Assembly: GCF_005889735.1 (NCBI RefSeq)
Contig: NZ_VCKY01000070.1
Span: 1-43,945, forward strand
From: Nonomuraea turkmeniaca
GTDB lineage: Bacteria > Actinomycetota > Actinomycetes > Streptosporangiales > Streptosporangiaceae
Length of the DNA stretch: 43,945 nucleotides
Direction of reading: 5' to 3'
Both the position numbers and the translations under genes were made by a program. Of this stretch, positions 1 to 5,412 are shown in pieces; position 1 is the stretch's first letter, and each line of letters begins with the position of its first letter. The notes under the pieces were generated by a model that saw only the letters and a program-made list of their open reading frames with translations, was not told where the DNA came from and made no database searches.

Positions 1-1
1 C

Positions 2-115
2 GCCGGCCAGTTCTTCAACAACAACAACGACACGGCCTGGGTGACCAAGGCCAACGGCGATGTGCTGTCCAGCTACTCGTGGGACCACAACGGCGGCTAC
101 GTCTTCAAGCCGTAG
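2..115 (+). CDS. 3' end of a phage tail/fibre-like protein (partial)
   Basis: An open frame enters from the left edge and stops at TAG 113-115, giving 37 residues that begin AGQFFNNNND and end GGYVFKP. The stretch is rich in Asn, Gly and aromatic residues, as in the C-terminal beta-structured ends of phage tail or fibre proteins. The next gene starts 9 nt further on with an AGGAGG ribosome site that overlaps this stop, so the two belong to one late operon. Only the tail is visible; the assignment rests on context (holin-like gene downstream) and composition, not on a recognised domain. Confidence 0.55.
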   Translation, partial: AGQFFNNNNDTAWVTKANGDVLSSYSWDHNGGYVFKP

Positions 116-124
116 GAGGCAGAC

Positions 125-472
125 ATGTCTCAGATGCCGACCATCGGCCGCATCGTCCACTACACGCTCGGAGAGCAGGACGCGACCGCAATCAACCGGC
201 GCCGCGCCGACTTCGAGGCGTTCCGGCGGAGCCTTGTCGGTCCGCAAGAGCCAGGCATGCCCGGCGCGGACGGCCACCAGGCGCACGTTGGCAACACCAC
301 CCGGGCGGGCGACGTCTACCCGGCCGTCGTCGTCCGGGTGTTCCCCGGCGGCACAGAGTCCAACGGCGTCTGCAATCTGCAGGTGCTGCTCGACGGCAAC
401 GACACGTACTGGGCCACGTCTCGTACCGAGGGTGATGGCGAGTTCCGCTGGTCTTGGCCCGCACGGTCCTGA
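125..472 (+). CDS. Phage structural-region conserved protein, 115 aa
   Basis: The 115-residue product begins MSQMPTIGRIVHYTLGEQDA and has a perfect AGGAGG ribosome site 6 nt before its ATG. The opening IGRIVHYTL...DAxAINRRR is, from memory, typical of short proteins of unknown function encoded between tail and lysis genes of actinophages. The middle (YPAVVVRVFP, CNLQVLLDGNDTYW) reads as a small beta-rich fold. No catalytic motif or membrane segment is visible. It is followed 10 nt later by the holin-like gene, also with a strong ribosome site, supporting a late lysis/tail operon. Role unknown. Confidence 0.8.
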   Translation: MSQMPTIGRIVHYTLGEQDATAINRRRADFEAFRRSLVGPQEPGMPGADGHQAHVGNTTRAGDVYPAVVVRVFPGGTESNGVCNLQVLLDGNDTYWATSRTEGDGEFRWSWPARS

Positions 473-482
473 GGAGGACATC

Positions 483-677
483 ATGATCAAGGTAGGCAGT
501 TTCGCCAAGGCGATCGTTAGTGCCGCCGCCGCTGGCACCGCCTCGCTGGCCGTCGCCATGGGCGACAGCGTGATCGAGACGGGCGAGTGGGTGACCGTCG
601 CCCTGGCCGTCCTCGGCGCGCTGGGAGTGACGTACGTCGTCCCCAACGCCGCTCAGTCGGAGCGCCGCCCGTACTAG
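483..677 (+). CDS. Holin-like two-helix membrane protein, 64 aa
   Basis: A GAGGAGG site precedes ATG 483. The 64-residue product has a short charged start, a hydrophobic helix at about residues 9-25 (AIVSAAAAGTASLAVAM), a short loop with acidic residues, a second helix at about 35-53 (VTVALAVLGALGVTYVV) and a charged C-terminus (SERRPY). Size, two-helix layout and position after tail-region genes are those of a small actinophage holin, which would form membrane lesions for lysis. No endolysin gene is visible next to it; it may lie to the left. A different small membrane protein cannot be excluded. Confidence 0.65.
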   Translation: MIKVGSFAKAIVSAAAAGTASLAVAMGDSVIETGEWVTVALAVLGALGVTYVVPNAAQSERRPY

Positions 678-743
678 GCTGTGGCCTGCCCGGGTGCGAG
701 AACTGGAGGGGGACTCGACCCGGGCAACTCCCTTGGAGGACCG

Positions 744-854
744 ATGGAGTACACCGGCCCGCACATCTCCCGTAACGTCGCCGAACTGCTCGGCATCCCC
801 CTCGACGACCCGGACGTGGAACCTGAGCATGACTCCGGCGACGTCGACCAGTAG
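744..854 (+). CDS. Very small protein, 36 aa, unknown
   Basis: A 36-codon frame starts at ATG 744, five bases after a GGAGGA ribosome site, and stops at TAG 852. The product (MEYTGPHISRNVAELLGIPL followed by an acidic tail, DDPDVEPEHDSGDVDQ) is acidic with one possible short helix (NVAELLGI). It lies between the holin-like gene and a strong terminator, so it is the last gene of the late operon. The ribosome site and the terminator right after it are the main reasons to call it real. No family recognised. Confidence 0.55.
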   Translation: MEYTGPHISRNVAELLGIPLDDPDVEPEHDSGDVDQ

Positions 855-878
855 GCCACCCCTCCCCGGGTGATGCTG

Positions 879-920
879 AAAGCCCCGCTCGTCTCCTTCG
901 GGAGGCGGGCGGGGCTTTTG
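879..920 (+). terminator. Rho-independent terminator of the phage late operon
   Basis: AAAGCCCCGC pairs with GCGGGGCTTTT across a TCGTCTCC-TTCG-GGAGGCGG inner stem, followed by T-rich sequence. It lies 25 nt after the 36-aa ORF and ends the rightward late genes. Confidence 0.85.
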
Positions 921-1076
921 TGTGTCTCCTCGGGCCTACTTACGGGGGACCGCTTATGTGATGGCGACAGGAACGCTTCCCATCGACCCGTCGCGGGGGC
1001 GTAACGTCCCACTTCTCCAGAGCGACGAACGGGAGGAAGTAACGAGGATGGGTGGTGCATGGGCCAGAGGAGCGTC

Positions 1077-1619
1077 ATGACCGATAGATTGCCGGGCGCG
1101 CCGCTCGACGAACTGCCGTTGACGGAGAAGAAAAACCAGCTCAGCCTTGCCTTCACCCACATGGTGGCTTCTGCTGCTGGCTGCTCGATCAAGAGTCACA
1201 CGACGGACTACGACGGGGTCGACATCACGGTGACCTCGTCGGCGGAGTACGAGATGTGGTACGCCCCCGACTTTGAACTCCAACTCAAGTGCACCGAGCA
1301 AGAGAGCCGATACCTGAAGGAGGACTACATGGCCTGGCCGATGGAGGCCGGGCCGTTTCGTCGGCTGACCAACCCAAAGCGTTACAACGCGGCTCTTCTG
1401 GGCGTTCTTGTAGTGCCCGATCTTGGGGTGCCATGGCTGGATCAGGACAAGGACCGGCTCCTCCTCCGTGGGCGCATGTACTGGCAATGGGCATCCAAGC
1501 TGGGCGAAATCCCTGACACGCAGGACTCGAAGATCGTCCACCTACCAACGAGTAACCTCTTTGATGTAGAGCAACTTCTTGGCATCATGAGGCACATCGG
1601 AGATGGAGGCCATCGGTGA
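1077..1619 (+). CDS. DUF4365 family protein, PD-(D/E)xK nuclease-like
   Basis: The start is set at ATG 1077 because GAGGAG lies 5 nt upstream; an upstream in-frame ATG at 1059 has no such site. The 180-residue product has a helix (NQLSLAFTHMVASAAG), then TDYDGVDITV with Asp49, and FELQLKCT with Gln69-x-Lys71. The D...(E/Q)xK pattern after a GxD strand is the signature core of PD-(D/E)xK nucleases, and the N-terminal layout fits DUF4365 as I know it. The C-terminal half (AGPFRRLTNPKRYNAALLGV, LLLRGRMYWQWASKLG) is less conserved. The stop overlaps the GTG of the next gene by 4 nt (GTGA), so the two are translated together. The location, after the late-operon terminator of a prophage, suggests cargo such as a defence gene. 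Nuclease activity is inferred only. Confidence 0.75.
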   Translation: MTDRLPGAPLDELPLTEKKNQLSLAFTHMVASAAGCSIKSHTTDYDGVDITVTSSAEYEMWYAPDFELQLKCTEQESRYLKEDYMAWPMEAGPFRRLTNPKRYNAALLGVLVVPDLGVPWLDQDKDRLLLRGRMYWQWASKLGEIPDTQDSKIVHLPTSNLFDVEQLLGIMRHIGDGGHR

Positions 1620-2806
1620 AGCGCTCCGCCCTTGAATCCTCCCTCTTGGAGCTGGTCAACAGCTTGGCTCCCAGCGCCGTCTCCCAGTTCCTCGCATCCC
1701 ATGATTGGGAATTGGAGTCCCGGCAGGAGCACGTACGCGAAATCTGGCGGCTGCCAGATCGCAGTCCTCAGGCTGCACGGATCATGCTTCCGCTTGCGAC
1801 CGACTTCGTCGACTTCTCCGAGCGCTTCTATGATGCGCTGAGAGCCATCGGGCGTGTGAACGACTGGGATGCCGACAGGCTCTATGAACGCATCATCGCC
1901 ACTAGATCGGACCTGCTGTACATCCGCCTCGACCAAGCGATGCCGGATGGGACCATCCCGATCCGCCAGGCAGAAGCCACCATCGAATCGATCTACCGGA
2001 TGATGAAGGCAGCGGCGACGACCACAGCGGACCCGAGTCACTCGCACAGGGGACGTCGATCCGCAGCCGTCACGGAGTTCTTGGATGATGACGTCCGGCT
2101 CGGCCACACCAAGCGTGGCAGCTTCGTGTTCACTGTGGTGGCCCGGCTGGAAGATGAGAGTTCGTCGGATGATCTAGACGCGCAAGTGGCTGTCATGGCG
2201 GGGGAACCCTCGTTCCAGCGCAGAGTCATGCAAACCTTGGCGCGAGGCCTGCAAACGACCAACTACCTGGCGCGCGGGCAGGCGCGTGAGGCATTTGCGG
2301 ATCCGGCTGCGTGGGGGCTTAGCGCCAACCTGGTCGAGGCACTGGAAGAGATGGCCCAGCCTGAAGGGCTGCGTGCGCTCGATCTCTCCTTCGAGTGGGC
2401 AGCCAGCGAGGCGCGGCCAGACGTCGGAACCGAGCCGATCCACCTGGAACACGAAGTATTTCCCGAGCTAGCACGCGTGAAAGAGCGACTCGTCCGGCAA
2501 GAGGAGCCCTCGCATCGGGAGACCCTTGTGGGTCACGTTAGGTCACTTACCCGGGAGGAAAGTGCGGGGGAGGAAGAGACAGGTACGGTCGTCATCCGGG
2601 CCGTCGTGCGCGGGCGCGACCGCAACGTGCACGTGACCCTGTTTGGCGAGGATCACGACTGGGCGATTCGGGCATACCGCGCAAAGATTCCGCTCACGGT
2701 GACTGGCGATCTGGTTTACGAGCGACAAGCCTGGCGATTGCAAGGCGAGATCGAGCTGGATACGAGCTTCCTGCGGCACACGCTGGGCGACGACCCCGAA
2801 GACTGA
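1616..2806 (+). CDS. Unknown 396-aa partner of the DUF4365 protein
   Basis: GTG 1616 overlaps the preceding stop (GTGA), so translation is coupled. The 396-residue product has no membrane segment or signal peptide. Visible blocks are an N-terminal helical part with RIMLPLATDFVDFSERFYDA, then LLYIRLDQAMPDGTIPIRQA, a conserved-looking VRLGHTKRGSFVFTVVARLE strand segment near residue 165, and a C-terminal beta-rich segment (TVVIRAVVRGRDRNVHVTLF ... IPLTVTGDLVYERQAWRLQG) resembling a small barrel that could bind nucleic acid or nucleotide. From memory, similar VRLGQTxxGSxVxTV proteins exist in actinobacteria, mostly annotated hypothetical. No Walker, nuclease or helicase motif is visible. Coupling to a nuclease-like protein suggests a sensor, adaptor or inhibitor role; this is inference. 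Confidence 0.8.
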   Translation: MKRSALESSLLELVNSLAPSAVSQFLASHDWELESRQEHVREIWRLPDRSPQAARIMLPLATDFVDFSERFYDALRAIGRVNDWDADRLYERIIATRSDLLYIRLDQAMPDGTIPIRQAEATIESIYRMMKAAATTTADPSHSHRGRRSAAVTEFLDDDVRLGHTKRGSFVFTVVARLEDESSSDDLDAQVAVMAGEPSFQRRVMQTLARGLQTTNYLARGQAREAFADPAAWGLSANLVEALEEMAQPEGLRALDLSFEWAASEARPDVGTEPIHLEHEVFPELARVKERLVRQEEPSHRETLVGHVRSLTREESAGEEETGTVVIRAVVRGRDRNVHVTLFGEDHDWAIRAYRAKIPLTVTGDLVYERQAWRLQGEIELDTSFLRHTLGDDPED

Positions 2807-2979
2807 CCGAACGTCCCGCTCCACCCGCAGGAAGAGCGGGCGCCGAGCGAGAGAAGCTGGCTGGCGACAATCCCGTCAAGGTCGAGCAGGCGCTGCGGAA
2901 GGCAGCGAGGGGCGATGACGGGCCGCCATCCGCGGCGTAGCCTCCCTCACGTATCACCAGCACCACCCGGGAGATCGCC

Positions 2980-3210
2980 GTGGAGATCCCAGAAGACGCG
3001 GTCAAGGCCCTGCAGGCGTACGACCGGGCGGACGCCGAATGGCTGCGGCTCGCCCTCGAACTCCTGACCGGCAACGCCTCGCGTGCGGCTCTCCGGCAGG
3101 CCGGCGCTGTACGAGACCATCTGCTGGCCGAACTGTGGGACCTGCCGTGGTGGGAGACCGTCGACCCGCTGACGGCGTATGTGGCGCTCAGGAGAGCAGC
3201 GAGGGCATAG
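2980..3210 (+). CDS. Small helical protein, 76 aa, unknown
   Basis: GTG 2980 starts 76 residues (MEIPEDAVKALQAYDRADAE...) with alternating hydrophobic and charged residues throughout, probably three amphipathic helices, and a Trp-rich middle (ELWDLPWWETVDPLTAY). A weak CGGGAGA ribosome site lies 5 nt upstream. It is the last rightward gene before convergent leftward genes and is followed directly by a hairpin. The 173-nt gap before it suggests its own promoter. No family recognised; good coding composition and the terminator behind it support a real gene. Confidence 0.6.
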   Translation: MEIPEDAVKALQAYDRADAEWLRLALELLTGNASRAALRQAGAVRDHLLAELWDLPWWETVDPLTAYVALRRAARA

Positions 3211-3214
3211 GACA

Positions 3215-3241
3215 GCCCCGGCCTCTCTAGGAGACCGGGGC
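3215..3241. terminator. Hairpin between convergent genes
   Basis: GCCCCGG (3215-3221) pairs with CCGGGGC (3235-3241). A second hairpin (CCCCG...CGGGG, about 3254-3270) follows next to the stop of the leftward gene at 3273. Together they can end transcription from both sides, although neither has a long T-run. Confidence 0.6.
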
Positions 3242-3272
3242 CGATATATGAACACCCCGAAGGGTGCGGGGT

Positions 3273-3488
3273 TCAGACGCAGTCCGGCCACCGCTCTCCA
3301 ACCGAGCAGCGGCGGGACACGTTCTTACTGGTGGTGTGCTCGACGACCCGGCCGCCGGCGTCTTCTCGTACGCTCACCGAGCGGCGGCTGCGATCCACCA
3401 CCGTCCCCGCCGGCGTGCTGCCGTGGTCGGCGCAGGCCACCAGCAGGGGAGCGGCGAGAAGCAGCGCAGCGATGAAGCGGCACCTCAT
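3273..3488 (-). CDS. Small putative lipoprotein, 71 aa
   Basis: The start is set at the ATG at 3488, which overlaps the upstream stop (TGATG) and has a GGTGGAG ribosome site; an upstream GTG at 3497 is the alternative. The product opens with MRCRFIAALLLAAPLLVACA: basic start, hydrophobic core and a lipobox LLVAC ending in Cys19. The mature part has a VVEHTTSKNVSRRCSVGERW segment ending in two Cys (RRC...PDC). From memory, short proteins with this closing pattern are frequent in actinobacterial plasmids and prophages. It is the last gene of the leftward cassette, likely exported and lipid-anchored. Function unknown. Confidence 0.7.
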   Translation of the reverse strand: MRCRFIAALLLAAPLLVACADHGSTPAGTVVDRSRRSVSVREDAGGRVVEHTTSKNVSRRCSVGERWPDCV

Positions 3489-3661
3489 CAGCTCCACCCG
3501 GCCTGCTTGCGCTGCTTCTGGTCGGCCAGGCGGTGTCGCACCGCCTCCGGGTCCGTGAACGAGTCAAGCCGCGGGTTGGCCTTACGTGCCTTCTCGCGAA
3601 GGCGGGCCATCTTCTCATCGCTGACGTTGAGCTTCGATCGCTCGATGTCTCTGCGTGCCAT
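3488..3661 (-). CDS. Small basic protein, 57 aa, unknown
   Basis: The ATG at 3661 follows an AAAGGAGA ribosome site by 6 nt. The frame is open further upstream, but there is no second good start. The 57-residue product (MARRDIERSKLNVSDEKMAR...) is highly charged and Arg/Lys-rich with predicted long helices (EKMARLREKARKANPRL, DPEAVRHRLADQKQRKQ). It could bind nucleic acid or act as an adaptor, but no motif is recognisable. Its stop overlaps the start of the lipoprotein gene (TGATG), so the two are coupled. Confidence 0.7.
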   Translation of the reverse strand: MARRDIERSKLNVSDEKMARLREKARKANPRLDSFTDPEAVRHRLADQKQRKQAGWS

Positions 3662-3695
3662 GTTGATCTCCTTTGCGTTGTGGGGGTCTGGCCTT

Positions 3696-3732
3696 GCGGG
3701 CACCCGCCCGACCGGGGAAGAGCCGGGCGGGC
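3696..3732 (-). repeat. Intergenic hairpins downstream of the 62-aa gene
   Basis: GCGGG-CA-CCCGC (3696-3707) is followed by GCCCGACCGG (3706-3715) pairing with CCGGGCGGGC (3723-3732), one mismatch, 7-nt loop. It may act as a processing or pause site between cassette genes; there is no T-run. Confidence 0.5.
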
Positions 3733-3746
3733 ACATGCAACGTCCG

Positions 3747-3935
3747 CTACCAGGAGAAGCGGCCTTCCACCTGGCCGTTCTTGTTGGTGACCTTGGCGGT
3801 GCCTGACCGCTTGTCCTCCTCGTACGTCAGGTCCGTCGCGTCGCAGCCTTTGTCGTTGGCGATCTTCTGAAGGGCGAGGCGCTCACGGCCGCGCTTGGTG
3901 GCCGCTCTGCCTACGGGTTCCTCGGTCTTACGCAT
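3747..3935 (-). CDS. Small charged protein, 62 aa, unknown
   Basis: The ATG at 3935 has AAAGGA 9 nt upstream; the longer open frame upstream has no usable ribosome site. The product (MRKTEEPVGRAATKRGRERL...) has a basic helical N-terminal half and a C-terminal half rich in Thr, Lys and Asp (DLTYEEDKRSGTAKVTNKNG) that looks like a beta-hairpin. It lies in the leftward cassette with about 85-nt spacers on both sides containing hairpins, so it may be separately regulated or processed. No family recognised. Confidence 0.65.
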   Translation of the reverse strand: MRKTEEPVGRAATKRGRERLALQKIANDKGCDATDLTYEEDKRSGTAKVTNKNGQVEGRFSW

Positions 3936-4021
3936 GACGGTCGTCCTTTCGCATATGCGTGGAGCTGGCTGCTCCGGGCACCCGCCACGGCCCCCTAAGT
4001 CGTGGCGAGCACCCGCAACGG

Positions 4022-4216
4022 TCAGTGCCACGCCGGATTGCCGGGATCCTCAGCTCGGGCCGTGCACCATTCGGAGTCGGACGCGTTGCGGCGCAAACCG
4101 TTGAGACGGGCCTTGGCCTGACGCGCGGCGGGACTGTCGGACAGCTCCGGCTGGCTGGCGTAGAAGGCGAGCTCCTTGGCTGCTTCCAGCAGCTTCTTCA
4201 CGTGGTCTCGTCGCAT
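4022..4216 (-). CDS. Small helical protein, 64 aa, unknown
   Basis: The ATG at 4216 overlaps the upstream gene's stop (TGATG); a GTG at 4225 is the alternative start. The 64-residue product (MRRDHVKKLLEAAKELAFYA...) is almost entirely helical by pattern: a first amphipathic helix (VKKLLEAAKELAFYAS), a short break (QPELSDS), a second basic helix (AARQAKARLNGLRR), then an unstructured tail. It is coupled to the 87-aa membrane-anchored protein upstream. No domain recognised. Confidence 0.65.
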   Translation of the reverse strand: MRRDHVKKLLEAAKELAFYASQPELSDSPAARQAKARLNGLRRNASDSEWCTARAEDPGNPAWH

Positions 4217-4479
4217 CACTGCCACCAGCAGTGGTAGGGGTCGTCAGGGCACATCTCCAGCGCCTTCTTGGTCGGCTTCTTGCCGGACTTCTTCGGCTTC
4301 TCGTCACGCTCGGCCGGCCTCTCGCCGACGTCCTTGAAGAGCGTGCCGAGCTTGCTCAGGTCCGGCGGTGGGGTCTTGCCGTCACCGAGCGCCCCGGACA
4401 TGCCGATGCCTGCGATGATCGCGCCGACGACGACCAGCCCTTTGGCGAAGCTCCACTCCGCCTGACGGTGAGGTTTCAT
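4216..4479 (-). CDS. Membrane-anchored Lys/Pro-rich protein, 87 aa
   Basis: The ATG at 4479 overlaps the upstream stop by ATGA. Residues about 12-30 (AKGLVVVGAIIAGIGMSGAL) form one transmembrane helix. It is followed by a long hydrophilic segment rich in Lys, Pro and Glu (ERDEKPKKSGKKPTKKALEM) and a compact end with two Cys and two Trp (CPDDPYHCWWQ). The layout suggests a single-pass protein with a charged linker and a small disulfide- or metal-bound tip. It is coupled both to the two-helix membrane protein upstream and to the 64-aa gene downstream. Function unknown. Confidence 0.7.
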   Translation of the reverse strand: MKPHRQAEWSFAKGLVVVGAIIAGIGMSGALGDGKTPPPDLSKLGTLFKDVGERPAERDEKPKKSGKKPTKKALEMCPDDPYHCWWQ

Positions 4480-4703
4480 TCGGCGGACTCCTTCGGCTCA
4501 GGCATGGTGCGCGGGATCGGCTTGGGCCGGAGCGCTTCGCGGACGAACAGGACGATCACGCCGATGGCCATGACTGCGAAGAGCGCCATCACGATCAGAG
4601 CGGCGGCGAGGCTGTCCTGGGCGAGCATCAGGCCCACGAACAGCACGGACAGCGCGAACGCCGAGCTGCCCAGGAGGATCAGGAGGATCAGGAAACGCTG
4701 CAT
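4476..4703 (-). CDS. Two-helix membrane protein, 75 aa
   Basis: The ATG at 4703 has AGGAGGGG six bases upstream; the longer open frame overlaps the zinc-finger gene and is discarded. MQRFLILLILLGSSAFALSV continues into a long hydrophobic helix, a short polar turn (AQDSLAAA) and a second helix (LIVMALFAVMAIGVIVLFV), ending in a basic/Pro tail (REALRPKPIPRTMPEPKE). Both helices are long enough to span the membrane. A holin-like or accessory membrane role is conceivable, but nothing identifies it. The stop overlaps the next start (ATGA). Confidence 0.7.
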   Translation of the reverse strand: MQRFLILLILLGSSAFALSVLFVGLMLAQDSLAAALIVMALFAVMAIGVIVLFVREALRPKPIPRTMPEPKESAE

Positions 4704-4711
4704 GTCCCCTC

Positions 4712-4870
4712 CTACCGGCGCTGGAGGGTGCCGCGGCCACTGCAGGAGTGGCACTTCTTCGTCGCAAGCGTCTTGCCCTTGCCCATGGTGAAGTTGTTCA
4801 CGACGACCTCCCCGACGCCGTGGCATGTGGGGCAGCCAACGGACTGTCGGCGGCTGAAGGGGAGTTTCAT
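4712..4870 (-). CDS. Mini zinc-finger protein with two CxxCxGxG motifs, 52 aa
   Basis: The 52-residue frame runs from the ATG at 4870 to TAG at 4712. It contains CPTCHGVG (residues 13-20) and CHSCSGRG (40-47), the two halves of one DnaJ-type zinc-binding module, separated by VVVNNFTMGKGKTLATKK. No J-domain or substrate-binding part is present, so it is a free-standing zinc module. Such stand-alone DnaJ-type fingers are known in phages and plasmids, usually with unknown function. It sits 8 nt upstream of the two-helix membrane protein gene. A clear ribosome site is not seen, but the paired motifs make the call strong. Confidence 0.8.
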   Translation of the reverse strand: MKLPFSRRQSVGCPTCHGVGEVVVNNFTMGKGKTLATKKCHSCSGRGTLQRR

Positions 4871-4921
4871 GTCTGTTTCTCCGATCGGTTGTAACGGGAT
4901 CTTGGGAGCGGGTGCTCCGGG

Positions 4922-4950
4922 GACCCTCCCGGGGGAAATACGGGAAGGTC
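4922..4950 (-). repeat. Inverted repeat after the 92-aa gene
   Basis: GACCCTCCCG (4922-4931) pairs with CGGGAAGGTC (4941-4950), one mismatch, 10-nt loop. It lies 14 nt beyond the stop of the leftward 92-aa gene. No T-run; possible factor-dependent terminator or RNA-stabilising hairpin. Confidence 0.5.
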
Positions 4951-4964
4951 TCCGCAGCTACCGC

Positions 4965-5243
4965 TTAGCTCTGCTGGCTCTTCGGAGGCCGGTTGGCGAC
5001 GTCCATGCCGTCGAACGCCGGCGGCGCCAGGTCGGGATGCCAGACGTCGATGCGTCCGTACAGTTCCTTGCTCACCACGCTGGCGTCGGCGTCGTCAGTG
5101 GAGGTGATCGGGTGGCCTTCGCCAGCCTTGTCGAAAGCCCACGCGACGACGCGCTGATGCCACGTCGTGCCGTCCTTCTCGTGGTGCGTGACCATCCATC
5201 CGTCGCCGGGCACGAAGCCCACGTACTCTCGGTCCTGGCTCAC
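4965..5243 (-). CDS. Unknown cytoplasmic protein, 92 aa
   Basis: The GTG at 5243 is preceded by AAAGGAG at 6 nt, a clear start. The product (MSQDREYVGFVPGDGWMVTH...) is soluble, with a beta-rich first half (YVGFVPGDGWMVTHHEKDGT, RVVAWAFDKAGEGHPITS) and an acidic stretch (STDDADASVV), ending polar (NRPPKSQQS). No membrane, Cys or DNA-binding motif is visible. It is the first gene after the CTAG dyad cluster and may be transcribed from it if that cluster is a promoter/operator. Role unknown. Confidence 0.7.
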   Translation of the reverse strand: MSQDREYVGFVPGDGWMVTHHEKDGTTWHQRVVAWAFDKAGEGHPITSTDDADASVVSKELYGRIDVWHPDLAPPAFDGMDVANRPPKSQQS

Positions 5244-5270
5244 TGGTACTCCTTTTCTGCCGGTTTCGAG

Positions 5271-5404
5271 GGTCTAGGGACCCCTCTGGGGAGGGTCTAG
5301 GACTAGACGTTTTGGGTCTAGGAACTAGACGGTGGGCCTAGGAAACTAGAGGCTGCTGACCTGGGAAAACGGGTTCCTAGACGGGCTAGACGGGGTTCTC
5401 TAGA
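5271..5404. repeat. Cluster of ten CTAG sites forming dyads with growing spacers
   Basis: CTAG occurs at 5274, 5297, 5303, 5318, 5325, 5338, 5346, 5377, 5386 and 5400. Four pairs form dyads: CTAG-GA-CTAG, CTAG-GAA-CTAG, CTAG-GAAA-CTAG and CTAG-ACGGG-CTAG, with spacers of 2, 3, 4 and 5 nt; most are flanked by T/C on the left and A(C) on the right. The first three pairs start about 20-21 bp apart. The cluster lies between the FtsK-type gene (ends 5413) and the 92-aa gene (starts 5243). It is a protein-binding array: a transfer locus for the translocase, a replication origin, or an operator. Confidence 0.85.
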
Positions 5405-5412
5405 GTGCTGAA

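Noticed and set aside
1059..1076. Upstream ATG for the DUF4365 gene
   Set aside because: It lacks a ribosome site, while ATG 1077 has GAGGAG at the right distance.
3264..3806. 180-codon plus-strand frame opposite the small leftward genes
   Set aside because: It is antisense to coupled genes with good ribosome sites and a lipobox; no ribosome site or motif of its own.
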